A stretch of 64,000 bases of DNA from Pseudomonas fluorescens (GTDB lineage Bacteria; Pseudomonadota; Gammaproteobacteria; Pseudomonadales; Pseudomonadaceae). Of the stretch, positions 43,427-53,626 are shown piece by piece. The stretch lies in the NCBI RefSeq assembly GCF_902497995.1, contig NZ_CABVII010000005.1, positions 1-64,000 of the forward strand. The letters run 5' to 3'. The number at the start of each line of letters is the position of its first letter. Within the stretch, counting starts at the first letter, position 1. Made by a program: the position numbers and the translations under genes. The notes below the pieces were generated by a model. That model had not been told where the DNA came from and searched no databases. It saw nothing but the letters and a program-made list of their open reading frames with translations.

Positions 43427-44439
43427 TTGTCCATCTGCTGTTCTGCTGCGTCGGGCGCTGTCGCAACGACGGCCGCCAGGCGCAGTTGCTCCAGGTGCGA
43501 CTGGGCCTGCATCAATTCAGCTTCCAGTGACTTATTGGCCTGGGCGTGTTCCTCGACACTCTGTTTGAGTGACTGACTCTCCAGCAGGGCGGTGCGCAAG
43601 CGTTCCTGGAGGAGAGTGCGCTCGCTGTCGATGCGGTTGACCTGCTCCAGCAGCTGATCCTGGCGATGGTGGGTGTGCTTGAGCTGTTCCTGCAGCAGGC
43701 TCAATTCGCGTAGCGTCCCACGGTTCTCGGTCAGCAAACGCTCATTGTCGCGGTGCAACTGGGTGATTTCATCCTGGCGCACCAGGGCACTCTGCTGGGC
43801 CTGGCGCAATTCCATCTGAATCTGCTGCACCTGGCCTTCATGGCGGCTTTGTTCCTGTTCGCGCTGCTCTTTGACGGCGTTGCGGTAGTGCTCCAGGGCA
43901 TCGCGGGTGTGCAGGTGTTTCTCTTCAAGGGAGCGGATCTGCTCGTCCTTGTCTTGCAAGCGTAATTCGTAATCGGCCAGCGCCTGGTTCAACCCGGCGT
44001 TGCGGGTTTGCTCGGTCTGCAATAGGGTGCGGGTGTTTTCCAGGGCGTCGGATTCCTGGGTGAAGGCCAGGCTTTGAATTTCGTATTGCTGCTGCAGTTG
44101 GGTGTTGGTTTGCCGGGCTTCGGTCAGCTGCTTATCCAGCTCTGTTCGTTGTTGCTCGAACTGCGCGCGTGCCTGATCGATCGGTTCCTGGGCCTGCTCC
44201 TTAAGGCGCTGCGCCAGGCGCGAGACCAGCCCTGCCAGCTCGTCGTCGAGGGGCTCGGAAGAGGGCGCGGCCGGTTCAGTGCCGTCATCCAGTTCTTTCA
44301 GGTAACGGTGAATGGTGGTTTTCGAGCCGGTATTGCCCATTTCGATCCGTACCGCGTCGATGCTCGGGTTTTCGCCGCGGGCGAGAATTGCCAAACGTGC
44401 GGTCTGGACCACTGCTTTGTTGATGCCGCCACGGGCCAT
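43423..44439 (-). CDS. KfrA-like DNA-binding protein with long coiled coil
   Basis: 338 residues. The N-terminal ~60 ([40 protein letters not shown] with HRYLKEL) is the PF11740 KfrA DNA-binding domain. From ~75 to ~320 the sequence is an almost unbroken coiled coil rich in Gln/Glu/Leu. KfrA proteins act on plasmids as partition-linked structural DNA-binding proteins; this one is chromosomal and divergent from a tyrosine recombinase 390 bp away. GGAGAG lies before the ATG. Confidence 0.85.
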   Translation of the reverse strand: MARGGINKAVVQTARLAILARGENPSIDAVRIEMGNTGSKTTIHRYLKELDDGTEPAAPSSEPLDDELAGLVSRLAQRLKEQAQEPIDQARAQFEQQRTELDKQLTEARQTNTQLQQQYEIQSLAFTQESDALENTRTLLQTEQTRNAGLNQALADYELRLQDKDEQIRSLEEKHLHTRDALEHYRNAVKEQREQEQSRHEGQVQQIQMELRQAQQSALVRQDEITQLHRDNERLLTENRGTLRELSLLQEQLKHTHHRQDQLLEQVNRIDSERTLLQERLRTALLESQSLKQSVEEHAQANKSLEAELMQAQSHLEQLRLAAVVATAPDAAEQQMDN

Positions 44440-44602
44440 GTGCTCTCCTACGATTTCGTAATGTGGTACGTACCACTAAATACACATTGTACCATGCCAT
44501 TGTAAAAGTTAAATATGTCTGGGTTAATGACACGGGATATACTGGTATTACCCCGTGTGAGAGCGTTTCTGAAGCATTCGTCGATAGATTTCCGTACGCA
44601 AA

Positions 44603-44699
44603 CCCCTGTAGGAGCCGGCTTGCTGGCGAAGGCGTCCGTCCAGTTAAAAATATGTTGGCTGACACACCGCCTTCGCTGGCAAGCCAGCTCCTACAGGGG
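44603..44699. repeat. REPIN (two inverted REP units)
   Basis: CCCCTGTAGGAGCCGGCTTG and its near inverse CAAGCCAGCTCCTACAGGGG enclose ~55 bp. It lies between the KfrA-like gene and the recombinase. Confidence 0.85.
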
Positions 44700-44784
44700 G
44701 GCGGTGTCAATTTCGGGATTGGCGCACAAAACCCGAGAGCGCCGGGGGCATTCAGGCAGCACGCGTTATCGTTCACGTCCATCG

Positions 44785-44819
44785 TCGGAACGCCGCCCGG
44801 AGCAAGCTCGTTCCTATAG
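44785..44819. repeat. Half copy of the GTCGGAACGCCGCCC palindrome
   Basis: CATCGTCGGAACGCCGCCCG followed by GAGCAAGCTCGTTCC; the complete palindrome is at 48309-48360. Confidence 0.6.
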
Positions 44820-44830
44820 AGGTCATTTTC

Positions 44831-45769
44831 ATGAGCGAGCTGGATCGTTATCTTCAAGCCGCCACCCGCGACAACACCCGTCGCAGCTATCGGGCGGCCA
44901 TCGAGCACTTTGAGGTCAGTTGGGGCGGGTTTCTGCCTGCAACGGCGGACAGTGTCGCGCGCTATCTGGTGGCGTATGCCGGCGAGCTGTCGATCAACAC
45001 CTTGAAGCTGCGACTGTCGGCACTGGCGCAATGGCACAACAGCCAGGGTTTTGCCGATCCCACCAAGGCGCCGGTGGTGCGCAAGGTGTTCAAGGGCATT
45101 CGCGCGCTGCATCCGGCCCAGGAGAAACAGGCCGAGCCGTTGCAGCTGCAGCATCTCGAACACGTAGCAGCCTGGCTGGAGCAGGAGGCGCAGGTGGCGA
45201 AATCTGCAGGCGATCAACCGGCGCTCTTGCGGGCAAGGCGCGACACAGCGCTGATCCTGCTGGGCTTCTGGCGTGGCTTTCGCAGCGATGAGTTGTGTCG
45301 CCTGCAGATCGAGCACGTTCAAGCGAGCGCCGGCTCCGGCATCACGCTCTACCTGCCGCGAAGCAAGAGCGACCGCGAAAACCTTGGCAAGACCTACCAG
45401 ACCCCTGCGCTGCAGCGTTTGTGTCCAGTGCAGGCGTACATCGCCTGGATCAGCGCGGCGGCGTTGGTCCGCGGCCCGGTGTTCCGCGCAATCGACCGCT
45501 GGGGCAACTTGAGCGAGGAGGGGTTGCACGCCAACAGCGTGATCCCGTTATTGCGCCAGGCGCTGGAGCGCGCGGGGATTCCCGCGGAACATTACACCAG
45601 CCACTCCTTGCGGCGCGGCTTCGCTACCTGGGCACACCAGAGCGGATGGGATTTGAAATCGTTGATGAGTTACGTGGGCTGGAAGGATATGAAGTCGGCC
45701 ATGCGCTACGTTGACGCCAACCCGTTTCCGGTGATGCCCCGGATCGTTGAAAAGCCCGTGATCCCCTAG
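44831..45769 (+). CDS. Tyrosine recombinase/integrase
   Basis: 312 residues. A SAM-like core-binding N-terminus (YLQAATRDNTRRSYRAAIEH) is followed by a catalytic domain: Arg in GFWRGFRSDELCRL, Lys in YLPRSKSDRE, HxxR in TSHSLRRGFATWA, Trp (in place of His) in YVGWKDMKSAM, and the nucleophile Tyr in AMRYVDANPF. All catalytic positions are filled, so it should be active. It is not at the edge of an obvious island and lies among core genes, paired divergently with a KfrA-like protein. Confidence 0.88.
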   Translation: MSELDRYLQAATRDNTRRSYRAAIEHFEVSWGGFLPATADSVARYLVAYAGELSINTLKLRLSALAQWHNSQGFADPTKAPVVRKVFKGIRALHPAQEKQAEPLQLQHLEHVAAWLEQEAQVAKSAGDQPALLRARRDTALILLGFWRGFRSDELCRLQIEHVQASAGSGITLYLPRSKSDRENLGKTYQTPALQRLCPVQAYIAWISAAALVRGPVFRAIDRWGNLSEEGLHANSVIPLLRQALERAGIPAEHYTSHSLRRGFATWAHQSGWDLKSLMSYVGWKDMKSAMRYVDANPFPVMPRIVEKPVIP

Positions 45770-45907
45770 ATACCGTTTTCTTCTATTAATACTGTCTGCT
45801 AATAGCGAAAACCAATCAGCAGCATGAGGTTTGCCAATGAGCCATTCGTCCGTCGAGTCGGTAGAGTTCACTCCATCAACTTCTCAACCCCTGACGGAGA
45901 GTCATCG

Positions 45908-46471
45908 ATGCCTATCATCAACAGCCAAGTTAAACCGTTCAAAGCTGACGCCTTTAAAAATGGTGACTTCGTAAAAGTGTCGGACGCCGACCTGAAAGGC
46001 AAATGGTCTGTGGTGTTCTTCTACCCAGCCGACTTCACCTTCGTTTGCCCGACCGAACTGGAAGACCTGGCTGACAACTACGACGCGTTCCAGAAGCTGG
46101 GCGTCGAGATCTACAGCGTTTCCACCGATACCCACTTTGCCCACGCTGCCTGGCACAACACGTCGCCAGCCATCGGCAAAATCCAGTACACCATGATCGG
46201 TGACCCGACCCACGCGATCTCCCGCAACTTCGACGTGCTGATCGAAGAAGCCGGTCTGGCTGACCGTGGCACCTTCGTGATCAACCCTGAAGGCCAGATC
46301 AAAATCGTCGAACTGAACGACGGTGGTGTGGGTCGTGACGCTTCGGAACTGCTGCGCAAAATCAAGGCGGCCCAGTACGTCGCTGCTCACCCGGGCCAGG
46401 TTTGCCCAGCCAAGTGGAAAGAAGGCGAGGCCACGCTGGCTCCGTCCCTGGACCTGGTCGGCAAGATCTAA
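45908..46471 (+). CDS. ahpC: Alkyl hydroperoxide reductase peroxiredoxin AhpC
   Basis: 187 residues. Peroxidatic Cys in [17 protein letters not shown] (Cys47), resolving Cys in [14 protein letters not shown] (Cys166), active-site Arg/Thr in place, and GGVGRD and NFDVLIEE as in the AhpC1/Prx1 group. It reduces organic and hydrogen peroxides and is recycled by AhpF. GGAGAG precedes the ATG; an in-frame upstream ATG at 45824 has no better site. A terminator separates it from ahpF. Confidence 0.97.
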   Translation: MPIINSQVKPFKADAFKNGDFVKVSDADLKGKWSVVFFYPADFTFVCPTELEDLADNYDAFQKLGVEIYSVSTDTHFAHAAWHNTSPAIGKIQYTMIGDPTHAISRNFDVLIEEAGLADRGTFVINPEGQIKIVELNDGGVGRDASELLRKIKAAQYVAAHPGQVCPAKWKEGEATLAPSLDLVGKI

Positions 46472-46533
46472 GTCTGTGACACGCTTGATCAGGGCGGAAC
46501 GCCGCACCTCCTAAGTACGCTGCACCGCCCTTA

Positions 46534-46571
46534 AAAAACGCCCGGGCGAGATTCGCTCGGGCGTTTTTTTA
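46534..46571 (+). terminator. ahpC terminator
   Basis: Stem AACGCCCGGGCGA / CGCTCGGGCGTT (with mismatches) and seven T, between ahpC and ahpF. It probably sets a higher ahpC than ahpF level. Confidence 0.85.
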
Positions 46572-46611
46572 TGTCCCAGTCTCTTCACCAAACAGCATGG
46601 AAATCGCCCGT

Positions 46612-48174
46612 ATGTTGGACGCCAATCTTAAAGCCCAGTTGAAGTCATACCTGGAACGGGTCACCCAGCCGATCGAGATCGTTGCCTCCCTCGACGACGG
46701 TGCGAAATCCCGGGAAATGCTCGAACTGCTGAAAGACGTTGCCAGTCTTTCCAGCCAGATTACCTTGCTCGACAACGGTGGCGACGCACGCAAACCATCG
46801 TTTTCGATCAACCGCCCGGGTGCCGATATCAGCCTGCGTTTCGCCGGCATCCCCATGGGCCACGAATTCACCTCCCTGGTGCTGGCTCTGCTGCAAGTCG
46901 GCGGCCACCCCTCCAAAGCCAGTAGTGAGGTGATCGAACAGATCCGCTCGCTCAAGGGCGAATTCAACTTCGAGACCTACTTCTCGCTGTCCTGCCAGAA
47001 CTGCCCGGACGTGATCCAGGCGCTGAATCTGATGGCCGTGTTGAACCCCGGCATCCGCCACGTTGCCATCGACGGCGCGCTGTTCCAGGCCGAAGTCGAG
47101 GAGCGCCAGATCATGGCCGTGCCCAGCATCTACCTCAACGGCGTGAACTTCGGCCAGGGGCGCATGGGCCTGGAAGAAATCCTCGCCAAGATCGATACCA
47201 GCGGCATCGAGCGCCAGGCCGAGAAGATCAGCGCCAAGCAAGCCTTTGATGTATTGGTCGTTGGCGGTGGCCCGGCCGGTGCATCGGCGGCGATCTACGC
47301 CGCCCGTAAAGGCATTCGCACCGGTGTCGCGGCCGAGCGTTTTGGGGGGCAGGTGCTGGACACCATGGCCATCGAGAACTTCATCTCGGTGCAGGAAACC
47401 GAAGGGCCGAAACTGGCCGTGGCCCTGGAAGAGCACGTCAAGCAGTACGACGTCGACATCATGAACCTGCAACGCGCCGACAAGCTGGTGCCGGGCAAGC
47501 GTGGCGAGTTGCACGAAGTCCACTTCGCCAGCGGCGCTACATTGAAAGCCAAAACCGTGATCCTCGCGACCGGTGCGCGCTGGCGTGAAATGAACGTCCC
47601 CGGTGAGCAGCAATACCGCAACAAGGGCGTGGCGTACTGCCCGCACTGTGACGGTCCGCTGTTCAAAGGCAAGCGGGTGGCGGTGATTGGCGGCGGTAAC
47701 TCCGGCGTCGAAGCGGCTATCGACCTGGCCGGCATCGTGTCCCATGTGACACTGCTCGAATTCGACGTGCAATTGCGCGCCGATGCGGTCTTGCAGCGCA
47801 AGTTGCACAGCCTGCCGAACGTCACCGTGATCACCCATGCGCAGACCACTGAAGTGACCGGCGACGGTCAGAAGGTCAACGGCCTGCGTTACAAGGATCG
47901 TCAGTCGGACGAACTGCGGACTGTGGAACTGGAAGGTATTTTCGTGCAGATCGGTCTGCTGCCCAATACCGATTGGCTCAAGGGCACCCTCGAGTTGTCG
48001 CCGCGTGGCGAGATCATCGTCGACGCCCGTGGCGAGACGTCGGTGCCGGGGGTGTTTGCTGCCGGTGATGTGACCACGGTGCCGTACAAGCAGATCGTGA
48101 TTGCGGTGGGCGAGGGGGCCAAGGCTTCCCTGAGCGCGTTCGATCATTTGATCCGGACGTCGGCCCCGGCGTAA
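46612..48174 (+). CDS. ahpF: Alkyl hydroperoxide reductase flavoprotein AhpF
   Basis: 520 residues. The N-terminal tandem thioredoxin-like domain has CQNCPD (Cys at ~129/132). The C-terminal thioredoxin-reductase-like part has FAD motif [19 protein letters not shown], redox pair [15 protein letters not shown](P)H motif [18 protein letters not shown] and [14 protein letters not shown]. It passes electrons from NADH to AhpC. The start was set at MLDANLKAQ by the family and GGAAA upstream. Confidence 0.97.
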   Translation: MLDANLKAQLKSYLERVTQPIEIVASLDDGAKSREMLELLKDVASLSSQITLLDNGGDARKPSFSINRPGADISLRFAGIPMGHEFTSLVLALLQVGGHPSKASSEVIEQIRSLKGEFNFETYFSLSCQNCPDVIQALNLMAVLNPGIRHVAIDGALFQAEVEERQIMAVPSIYLNGVNFGQGRMGLEEILAKIDTSGIERQAEKISAKQAFDVLVVGGGPAGASAAIYAARKGIRTGVAAERFGGQVLDTMAIENFISVQETEGPKLAVALEEHVKQYDVDIMNLQRADKLVPGKRGELHEVHFASGATLKAKTVILATGARWREMNVPGEQQYRNKGVAYCPHCDGPLFKGKRVAVIGGGNSGVEAAIDLAGIVSHVTLLEFDVQLRADAVLQRKLHSLPNVTVITHAQTTEVTGDGQKVNGLRYKDRQSDELRTVELEGIFVQIGLLPNTDWLKGTLELSPRGEIIVDARGETSVPGVFAAGDVTTVPYKQIVIAVGEGAKASLSAFDHLIRTSAPA

Positions 48175-48190
48175 ACGCCGACGTTGAAAA

Positions 48191-48227
48191 CACAAAAAAC
48201 CCATGAGCGATCATGGGTTTTTTTGTG
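48191..48227 (+). terminator. ahpF terminator
   Basis: Near-perfect stem from CACAAAAAACCCATGA to TCATGGGTTTTTTTGTG, just after the ahpF stop. Confidence 0.9.
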
Positions 48228-48245
48228 CGCGCCGTTGCAAGCTTT

Positions 48246-48436
48246 TTGTAGGAGCCGGCGCGCTATGAGGTCAGTCCAGCCAACATCACTGTTGAATGTC
48301 AGTCCGCCATCGTCGGAACGCCGCCCGGAGCAAGCTCGCTCCGGGCGGCGTTCCGACGATAGCGGTCCCACGGCTGACCCGGTTGGATGGCCGCCGCGTT
48401 GCGACGGTTCGCTGGCAAGCCGGCTCCTACAGGGGG
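48246..48436. repeat. Split REPIN enclosing a 52-bp perfect palindrome
   Basis: Outer REP units (TGTAGGAGCCGGCGCGC at ~48247; GGCAAGCCGGCTCCTACAGG at ~48415) flank the palindrome at 48309-48360 (arms of 23 bases from ATCGTCGGAACG; loop AAGCTC). Confidence 0.8.
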
Positions 48437-48447
48437 TGTGTCGTACG

Positions 48448-48969
48448 TCAGAGCGGGGCGGGCTGGATGATCTCGACCCAATAGGCATCCGGATCCTTGA
48501 TGAACGCCAGGCTCTTCATGCGCCCATCGTTCAGGCGTTTCTGGAAATCGCAGCCCAGCGCCTCGAAGCGCTCGCAGGCGGCGACGATGTCCGGCACCGA
48601 GATGCAGATGTGGCCGAAACCGCGCGGGTCGGTGTTGCCGTTGTGGTAGGCGAAATCCGCGTCGTTTTCGGTGCCGTGGTTGTGGGTCAGTTCAAGAATG
48701 CCGGGGATCGACTTCATCCACTCGGTGCGCGCCGCGGCGTCGGCCGGGATCTGGTCTTTATCGACCAGCGCCAGAAAGTACAGGCTGAATTCGGCTTCCG
48801 GGAAGTCGCGTTTTTCCACCAGCGAGAAACCCAGGATCCGGGTGTAGAAATCCAGGGATCTGGTGATGTCCTTGACCCGCAGCATGGTGTGGTTGAAGAC
48901 GAACTTGTGGGTCGCGGTATCAGGCTGGGCGGTCACGCCGGGGAAGGTGTTCAATTCGTGCAGGCTCAT
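48448..48969 (-). CDS. gloA: Lactoylglutathione lyase (glyoxalase I)
   Basis: 173 residues of the longer, zinc-type glyoxalase I. Metal ligands are His in FVFNHTMLRVKDITRSLDFY, Glu in ILELTHNHGTE, His in GFGHICISVPD and Glu in YWVEIIQP. MSSIPG-like and FIKDPDAYWVEI are family hallmarks. It converts the methylglyoxal-glutathione hemithioacetal to lactoylglutathione. CGGAGGG before ATG 48969 decides the start. Confidence 0.95.
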   Translation of the reverse strand: MSLHELNTFPGVTAQPDTATHKFVFNHTMLRVKDITRSLDFYTRILGFSLVEKRDFPEAEFSLYFLALVDKDQIPADAAARTEWMKSIPGILELTHNHGTENDADFAYHNGNTDPRGFGHICISVPDIVAACERFEALGCDFQKRLNDGRMKSLAFIKDPDAYWVEIIQPAPL

Positions 48970-49107
48970 GGGCCCTCCGGACAATAAGTGGGGCTGGCGA
49001 ATGGTGACCATGATACGCAAGGGCACGGGCATCACCAAACTTCGGCTATTGCCTGGCCGACGGGCGAGGCTCAGACTTTACGGATCAAACCCTGAGAATT
49101 AATTGCA

Positions 49108-49632
49108 ATGATTCGTTTCTGTCCATCGATCTTCGTCCTGCTGAGCGTGTTTTGGGCGGCGACCACTGCTCACGCCGATGAGCCAGTCGTGACCTGGCCT
49201 GACGGCTGGGAAGTCGAAGCCGTCCCGCAAGAGCCAGCCAATGCCCAGGTATCGCGCCAGCGCGCGGTGAAAACCGATCAGGGCGGCACGCCGGTGATGG
49301 TGATGGAATTGACCATGACCCAAGTACAAAGCGGCCACCAGGTGAATCTGCAGGGTGTATTGCTGGAGATGCGCAAGTCGGTGCAGAAAGACTTCTTTCA
49401 AGGCGGCTATCAAAGTGTCTGCAACAAGATTCACCCCACTCGCTTGAGCCGCCTGGCAGCGCTGGAAACTACCTGCACCATCACCCAGAACGGTCGTCAT
49501 GTGCTGTCTCAAACATTGGTGGCGGCTGTGGATGCCGATAAGGCCTATGTTTTTTCTTGTGCGGGGCAGGCTGAGATTTATAAGGCAAGTCAGGGCGAAA
49601 TAGACGCTACCCGTAACAGCTTGAAACTTTAG
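49108..49632 (+). CDS. Periplasmic protein, probably DUF4946 family
   Basis: 174 residues with a signal peptide ending in TTAHA, so exported. The mature part starts DEPVVTWPDGWEVEAVP and has TPVMVMELTM, GGYQSVCNKIHPTRLSRLAA and a Cys pair. I associate this with the Pseudomonas DUF4946 family, from memory. Function unknown. Confidence 0.7.
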   Translation: MIRFCPSIFVLLSVFWAATTAHADEPVVTWPDGWEVEAVPQEPANAQVSRQRAVKTDQGGTPVMVMELTMTQVQSGHQVNLQGVLLEMRKSVQKDFFQGGYQSVCNKIHPTRLSRLAALETTCTITQNGRHVLSQTLVAAVDADKAYVFSCAGQAEIYKASQGEIDATRNSLKL

Positions 49633-49760
49633 TTGAAGATTTCAATGTCTGCAGACTATGGCCCCTGTGCACATATTTAGATACCAAAAGGGATTAAGCC
49701 TAAAGTAGTCGGCAAGTAGCGAATGATCGGCGCCAATCGTTGCAGTTAGACGGTGTCCAT

Positions 49761-49790
49761 GAAAAAGCCCTGCATTGACAGGGCTTTTTC
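49761..49790. terminator. Bidirectional terminator
   Basis: Stem GAAAAAGCCCTG / CAGGGCTTTTTC with loop CATTGA (approximately), serving the MvaT-type gene on the minus strand. Confidence 0.9.
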
Positions 49791-49804
49791 ATTACCGCGC
49801 GTAC

Positions 49805-50170
49805 TTAACCACGCAGCCAGGAATCCACGGTGTCGACACCGTATTGTTCCTTCCAGGCTTTCAGGCCGCGGTGATTGCCGCCCTTGGTTTCAATCAGTTC
49901 ACCGGTGTGCGGATTCTGATAGACCTTGACCACCCGAGCGCGGCGGGTTTTAGGCGCTGCGGCCTGTTGCAGGCCGGATTTTGCCGGGTTTGGATCGAGA
50001 ATGGCGATGATGTCGCGCAGGCTCTTGCCGTAGGTTTTCATCAACCCCTGGAGCTTTTCTTCGAATTCGATTTCTTTCTTGAGCCCGGCATCGTTCTTCA
50101 GGGTTTCCAGAGCCTTGAGCTGTTCCTGAAGGGCCTTTTCAGCTGCACGAAATTCAGCGAGTCTGGACAA
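49805..50170 (-). CDS. MvaT/MvaU-type H-NS-like xenogeneic silencer
   Basis: 121 residues. The N-terminal coiled coil (SRLAEFRAAEKALQEQLKAL; IEFEEKLQGLMKTYGKSLRD) is for oligomerisation, and the C-terminal domain has HTGELIETKGGNHRGLKAWK then EQYGVDTVDSWLRG, with the AT-pincer GGNHR. Such proteins silence AT-rich foreign DNA. The start is a TTG at 50170 with GGAG 8 bases upstream. It is a divergent member (closer to MvaU/MvaV than to MvaT) and may act on the AT-rich island to the left. Confidence 0.9.
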   Translation of the reverse strand: MSRLAEFRAAEKALQEQLKALETLKNDAGLKKEIEFEEKLQGLMKTYGKSLRDIIAILDPNPAKSGLQQAAAPKTRRARVVKVYQNPHTGELIETKGGNHRGLKAWKEQYGVDTVDSWLRG

Positions 50171-50353
50171 TATCTTTACTCCAATAGTGTATTTGGCTGA
50201 TACCAACCGCAAACAAGGCTATAAGCCAAGCGCCTTGTAGCGACTCGGTGATAATGGCTCACCTGCCAATCCTGTGCAGGTATGAAAAATTGTAGTAGTT
50301 AATGGGCCAAGAGTAAATCCTGTCGTTGTCTTCATGTAACTACACTAGTCATT

Positions 50354-51940
50354 TTACTCAATCGGATGCGCCGTCGCGTTGTCTTGTCGCTTCAAGCCGT
50401 TAGTTAATGATGACTTAATGGCGTTAATGAACTCTGCGCCGGGCATTGGCCGGCCGAACAGATAACCTTGCAGGAAGTTCACGCCGTGGGCAGTCAGGTA
50501 ATCACTTTGCTCCGCGGTTTCCACACCTTCGGCGACGATGGCCAGATCAAGCTTGGCCGAGAGTTCGATGATGGTGTCCAGAATGTGCCGGGAGAGGGCG
50601 TCGACTCCGATCATGGCGACAAAACTCTGGTCGATTTTCAGGAAGTCCACATTGAATTGACGCAGATAACCCAGGCTCGAGTGGCCGGTGCCAAAGTCGT
50701 CGATCGCGATCATCACGCCAAGCCCGTGCAGTTGTTCGAACAATTGGTGGGTCATGGCCGTGGGCTCGATCAGTTCGCGCTCGGTCAACTCCAGCACCAG
50801 GCTGATCGAGCCCGGTGCGAAGGCCTCGAGGAACGCGCGACAATCCTCGACCAGATCCAGGTCCTTGCAATGGCTGGCGGTGATGTTGATGCCAATGTGA
50901 AACGGCTCTTTGAACGACGAGGACAGGGGCGCCAGCAACGCGGCGGTCTGTTGCATCAATGAGCGGGTCATCGGCACGATCAGCCCAGAGTACTCCGCAA
51001 ACGGAATGAACAGATCCGGGCGCACCAGGCCTTCCTTCGGGTGATTCCAGCGCATCAGCACTTCGCAGCCGGACCACTGCTTGCTGCCGCCATGGACCAC
51101 CGGCTGAAAGTAGGGAATGAACTCCGCGGCTTCCATCGCGCGCTGCATTTCATGGCTGGGTGACATGGCGCGCTTTTGCAGAAAATGCCCGATCGAGCCG
51201 GACACCGCGCCGAAAAAGATCAGCAAGCTGAACAGTGGCGGATACTCGCTTTTCATGTAACGCCAGGTTTCGCCCTCGGGGAAACCGGCTGCCACGGTAA
51301 AAGCGTATCGCGAGGAGGTCAGTTCGCTGTGCGCCACCGCAAAGAGGGGCAGGGCACCGTCGTGGTACCGGCCATCGGCGGACAACCAATTGGGGCCCAC
51401 TTGCAGTACCAGCAAAGTCTTGCGGTCGATCAGGCGCAATACATTACTCAGGTGATAGCCGTCCAGGTTGCTCATGGCCCCCTGTTTGCCTGCGCTGAGT
51501 CGATACATCAACACCGCGGTATCGGGCGTGACCGGGTTGCCCTTCATCAACTCCAACCGGCCTTTGCTGTAGTCGCCGGCAGCGACCTTTTGCTGATAGT
51601 CGCCGAACAGGGAGCTGCAATAAAGAGTGTCGTCCCACACCAGGCTGGTCGAGCGCACGAAGGGGCGGCGGGTGACCTGTTCGCGCAGGGCCAGATTGAC
51701 ATCGAGGCAGCTTTGGCCCGCCAGCGGCAGCAACTCGCGCGCGGCCTCGGCGGTATTGTCGAACATCAGTTCGAACTGGCGCACGGCTTCTTGCGCCGTC
51801 AGCCGGGTGCTTTGTTGCAGTGTGCGTTCGGCCTGCATATAGAGAATGGCGCCCCCCAGCAGTACCGGGAGTAAACCGCTCAAGACGGTCACAGCAATCC
51901 TGATCCCGCGTTTGCGGCGGCTTTTGACGTTCAGTGGCAT
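50354..51940 (-). CDS. CSS-motif EAL-domain cyclic-di-GMP phosphodiesterase
   Basis: 528 residues. An N-terminal membrane helix (VTVLSGLLPVLLGGAILYMQ) and a second near 240 (LFSLLIFFGAVSGSIGHFL) enclose a periplasmic CSS domain (YCSSLFG; DVNLALREQV with conserved Cys). The EAL domain keeps GCEVLMRW (EVL form), NITASH, LELTERELIE, AIDDFGTGHSSLGYL, FLKIDQSF and VAEGVET, so phosphodiesterase activity is likely. In known CSS-EAL proteins, periplasmic disulfide state controls activity. Confidence 0.92.
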   Translation of the reverse strand: MPLNVKSRRKRGIRIAVTVLSGLLPVLLGGAILYMQAERTLQQSTRLTAQEAVRQFELMFDNTAEAARELLPLAGQSCLDVNLALREQVTRRPFVRSTSLVWDDTLYCSSLFGDYQQKVAAGDYSKGRLELMKGNPVTPDTAVLMYRLSAGKQGAMSNLDGYHLSNVLRLIDRKTLLVLQVGPNWLSADGRYHDGALPLFAVAHSELTSSRYAFTVAAGFPEGETWRYMKSEYPPLFSLLIFFGAVSGSIGHFLQKRAMSPSHEMQRAMEAAEFIPYFQPVVHGGSKQWSGCEVLMRWNHPKEGLVRPDLFIPFAEYSGLIVPMTRSLMQQTAALLAPLSSSFKEPFHIGINITASHCKDLDLVEDCRAFLEAFAPGSISLVLELTERELIEPTAMTHQLFEQLHGLGVMIAIDDFGTGHSSLGYLRQFNVDFLKIDQSFVAMIGVDALSRHILDTIIELSAKLDLAIVAEGVETAEQSDYLTAHGVNFLQGYLFGRPMPGAEFINAIKSSLTNGLKRQDNATAHPIE

Positions 51941-52488
51941 TCGTGGAACCTGTAACGGTGAAAGAGGGCTCTGAAATGCTGGCAGGACGACAACAGGCCT
52001 CCCAAAAAGAGTTCAGGTGACGGGCATGATAGATGGACTCGGGGCGTTTGCCGATCAGCGGTAGTCCAGAGCCTTGGCCAATTTGATAGAGACCAGTGCT
52101 GCCGATGAGGATTGGCACGGGTCCAGCACCACCCGTCAGACCTGCCGGGCGACCGCTGGCAACAGTGGATTTTTCACCTGGCAGTGGATTTTCCAATGCA
52201 ACAAACCCCTTGCACGAGCAGAGAAAAAGGGGATTTGATACAGAAGGCGGACAAAACGATTTACGCTGTGTAGAATCGGGTTACGCATATAAGAATAATC
52301 GTCTTCTGGCAGCAGAAGCCTCGCCCGTCATAGCCTTGGGTCGACCATGAAGATATTTGGGTTTCAATTGATCTACGGTGACTTCCTCGCCCGCAGCGTA
52401 CGGGGCATCTCCTGCGCGCCACCCGCCGGTCTCAGCATTGCCAGCAATTAACGATCCGTTACTTGATAAAAATGATGAGGCACCAACC

Positions 52489-53565
52489 ATGGCAGATTTA
52501 TACGAAAACCCAATGGGCCTGATGGGCTTTGAATTCATTGAATTCGCATCGCCAACCCCCAACGTTCTGGAGCCGATCTTCCAGATCATGGGCTTTACCA
52601 AGGTCGCGACCCACCGCTCCAAAGACGTGCACCTGTATCGCCAGGGCGCGATCAACCTGATCCTCAACAATGAACCCAACAGCGTCGCCTCGTACTTTGC
52701 GGCCGAACACGGCCCGTCGGTGTGCGGCATGGCCTTCCGGGTCAAGGATTCGCAAAAGGCCTACAAGCGTGCCCTGGAACTCGGCGCCCAGCCGATTCAC
52801 ATCGAGACTGGCCCGATGGAGCTGCACCTGCCGGCAATCAAAGGCATCGGCGGTGCGCCGCTGTACCTGATCGACCGTTTTGGCGAAGGCAGTTCGATCT
52901 ACGACATCGACTTCGTGTTCATCGAAGGCGTTGACCGCAACCCGGTCGGGGCCGGCCTGAAGATCATCGATCACCTGACCCACAACGTGTATCGCGGGCG
53001 CATGGCCTACTGGGCCAACTTCTACGAGAAACTGTTCAACTTCCGCGAGATCCGCTACTTCGACATCAAGGGCGAATACACCGGCCTGACCTCCAAGGCC
53101 ATGACCGCGCCGGACGGCATGATCCGCATCCCGTTGAACGAAGAGTCGTCCAAGGGCGCCGGGCAGATCGAAGAGTTCCTGATGCAGTTCAATGGCGAGG
53201 GCATCCAGCACGTGGCCTTCCTCAGCGATGACCTGATCAAGACCTGGGATCATCTGAAAAGCATCGGCATGCGCTTCATGACCGCGCCGCCGGAAACCTA
53301 CTACGAGATGCTCGAAGGCCGTTTGCCGAACCACGGCGAGCCGGTCAACGAACTGCAAGCGCGGGGCATTCTGCTGGACGGTTCGTCCGAATCGGGCGAC
53401 AAGCGCCTGCTGCTGCAGATCTTTTCGGAAACCCTGATGGGCCCGGTGTTCTTCGAATTCATCCAGCGTAAAGGCGACGATGGCTTCGGTGAAGGCAACT
53501 TCAAGGCGTTGTTCGAATCCATTGAACGCGACCAGGTTCGTCGTGGTGTGCTCTCCACCGACTAA
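52489..53565 (+). CDS. hppD: 4-hydroxyphenylpyruvate dioxygenase
   Basis: 358 residues. Iron ligands: His in [20 protein letters not shown], His in [12 protein letters not shown], and Glu in [39 protein letters not shown] is the usual start. It converts 4-hydroxyphenylpyruvate to homogentisate in tyrosine degradation. The length is typical for Pseudomonas. GAGG lies 9 bases before ATG 52489. Confidence 0.97.
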   Translation: MADLYENPMGLMGFEFIEFASPTPNVLEPIFQIMGFTKVATHRSKDVHLYRQGAINLILNNEPNSVASYFAAEHGPSVCGMAFRVKDSQKAYKRALELGAQPIHIETGPMELHLPAIKGIGGAPLYLIDRFGEGSSIYDIDFVFIEGVDRNPVGAGLKIIDHLTHNVYRGRMAYWANFYEKLFNFREIRYFDIKGEYTGLTSKAMTAPDGMIRIPLNEESSKGAGQIEEFLMQFNGEGIQHVAFLSDDLIKTWDHLKSIGMRFMTAPPETYYEMLEGRLPNHGEPVNELQARGILLDGSSESGDKRLLLQIFSETLMGPVFFEFIQRKGDDGFGEGNFKALFESIERDQVRRGVLSTD

Positions 53566-53579
53566 GCCGGTGCAGATGT

Positions 53580-53620
53580 AAAAAAGCCCGGTCAGCAGCG
53601 ATGCCGACCGGGCTTTTTTT
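53580..53620 (+). terminator. hppD terminator
   Basis: Stem AAGCCCGGTC / GACCGGGCTT with T-run, 15 bp after the hppD stop. Confidence 0.9.
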
Positions 53621-53626
53621 GGCTGA

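Noticed and set aside
45770..45830. OxyR site upstream of ahpC
   Set aside because: ATAG/CTAT quarter-sites are present, but their spacing does not fit the ATAG-N7-CTAT-N7 pattern.
46645..48204. A 519-codon open frame opposite ahpF
   Set aside because: Shadow of a high-GC gene; no protein features of its own.
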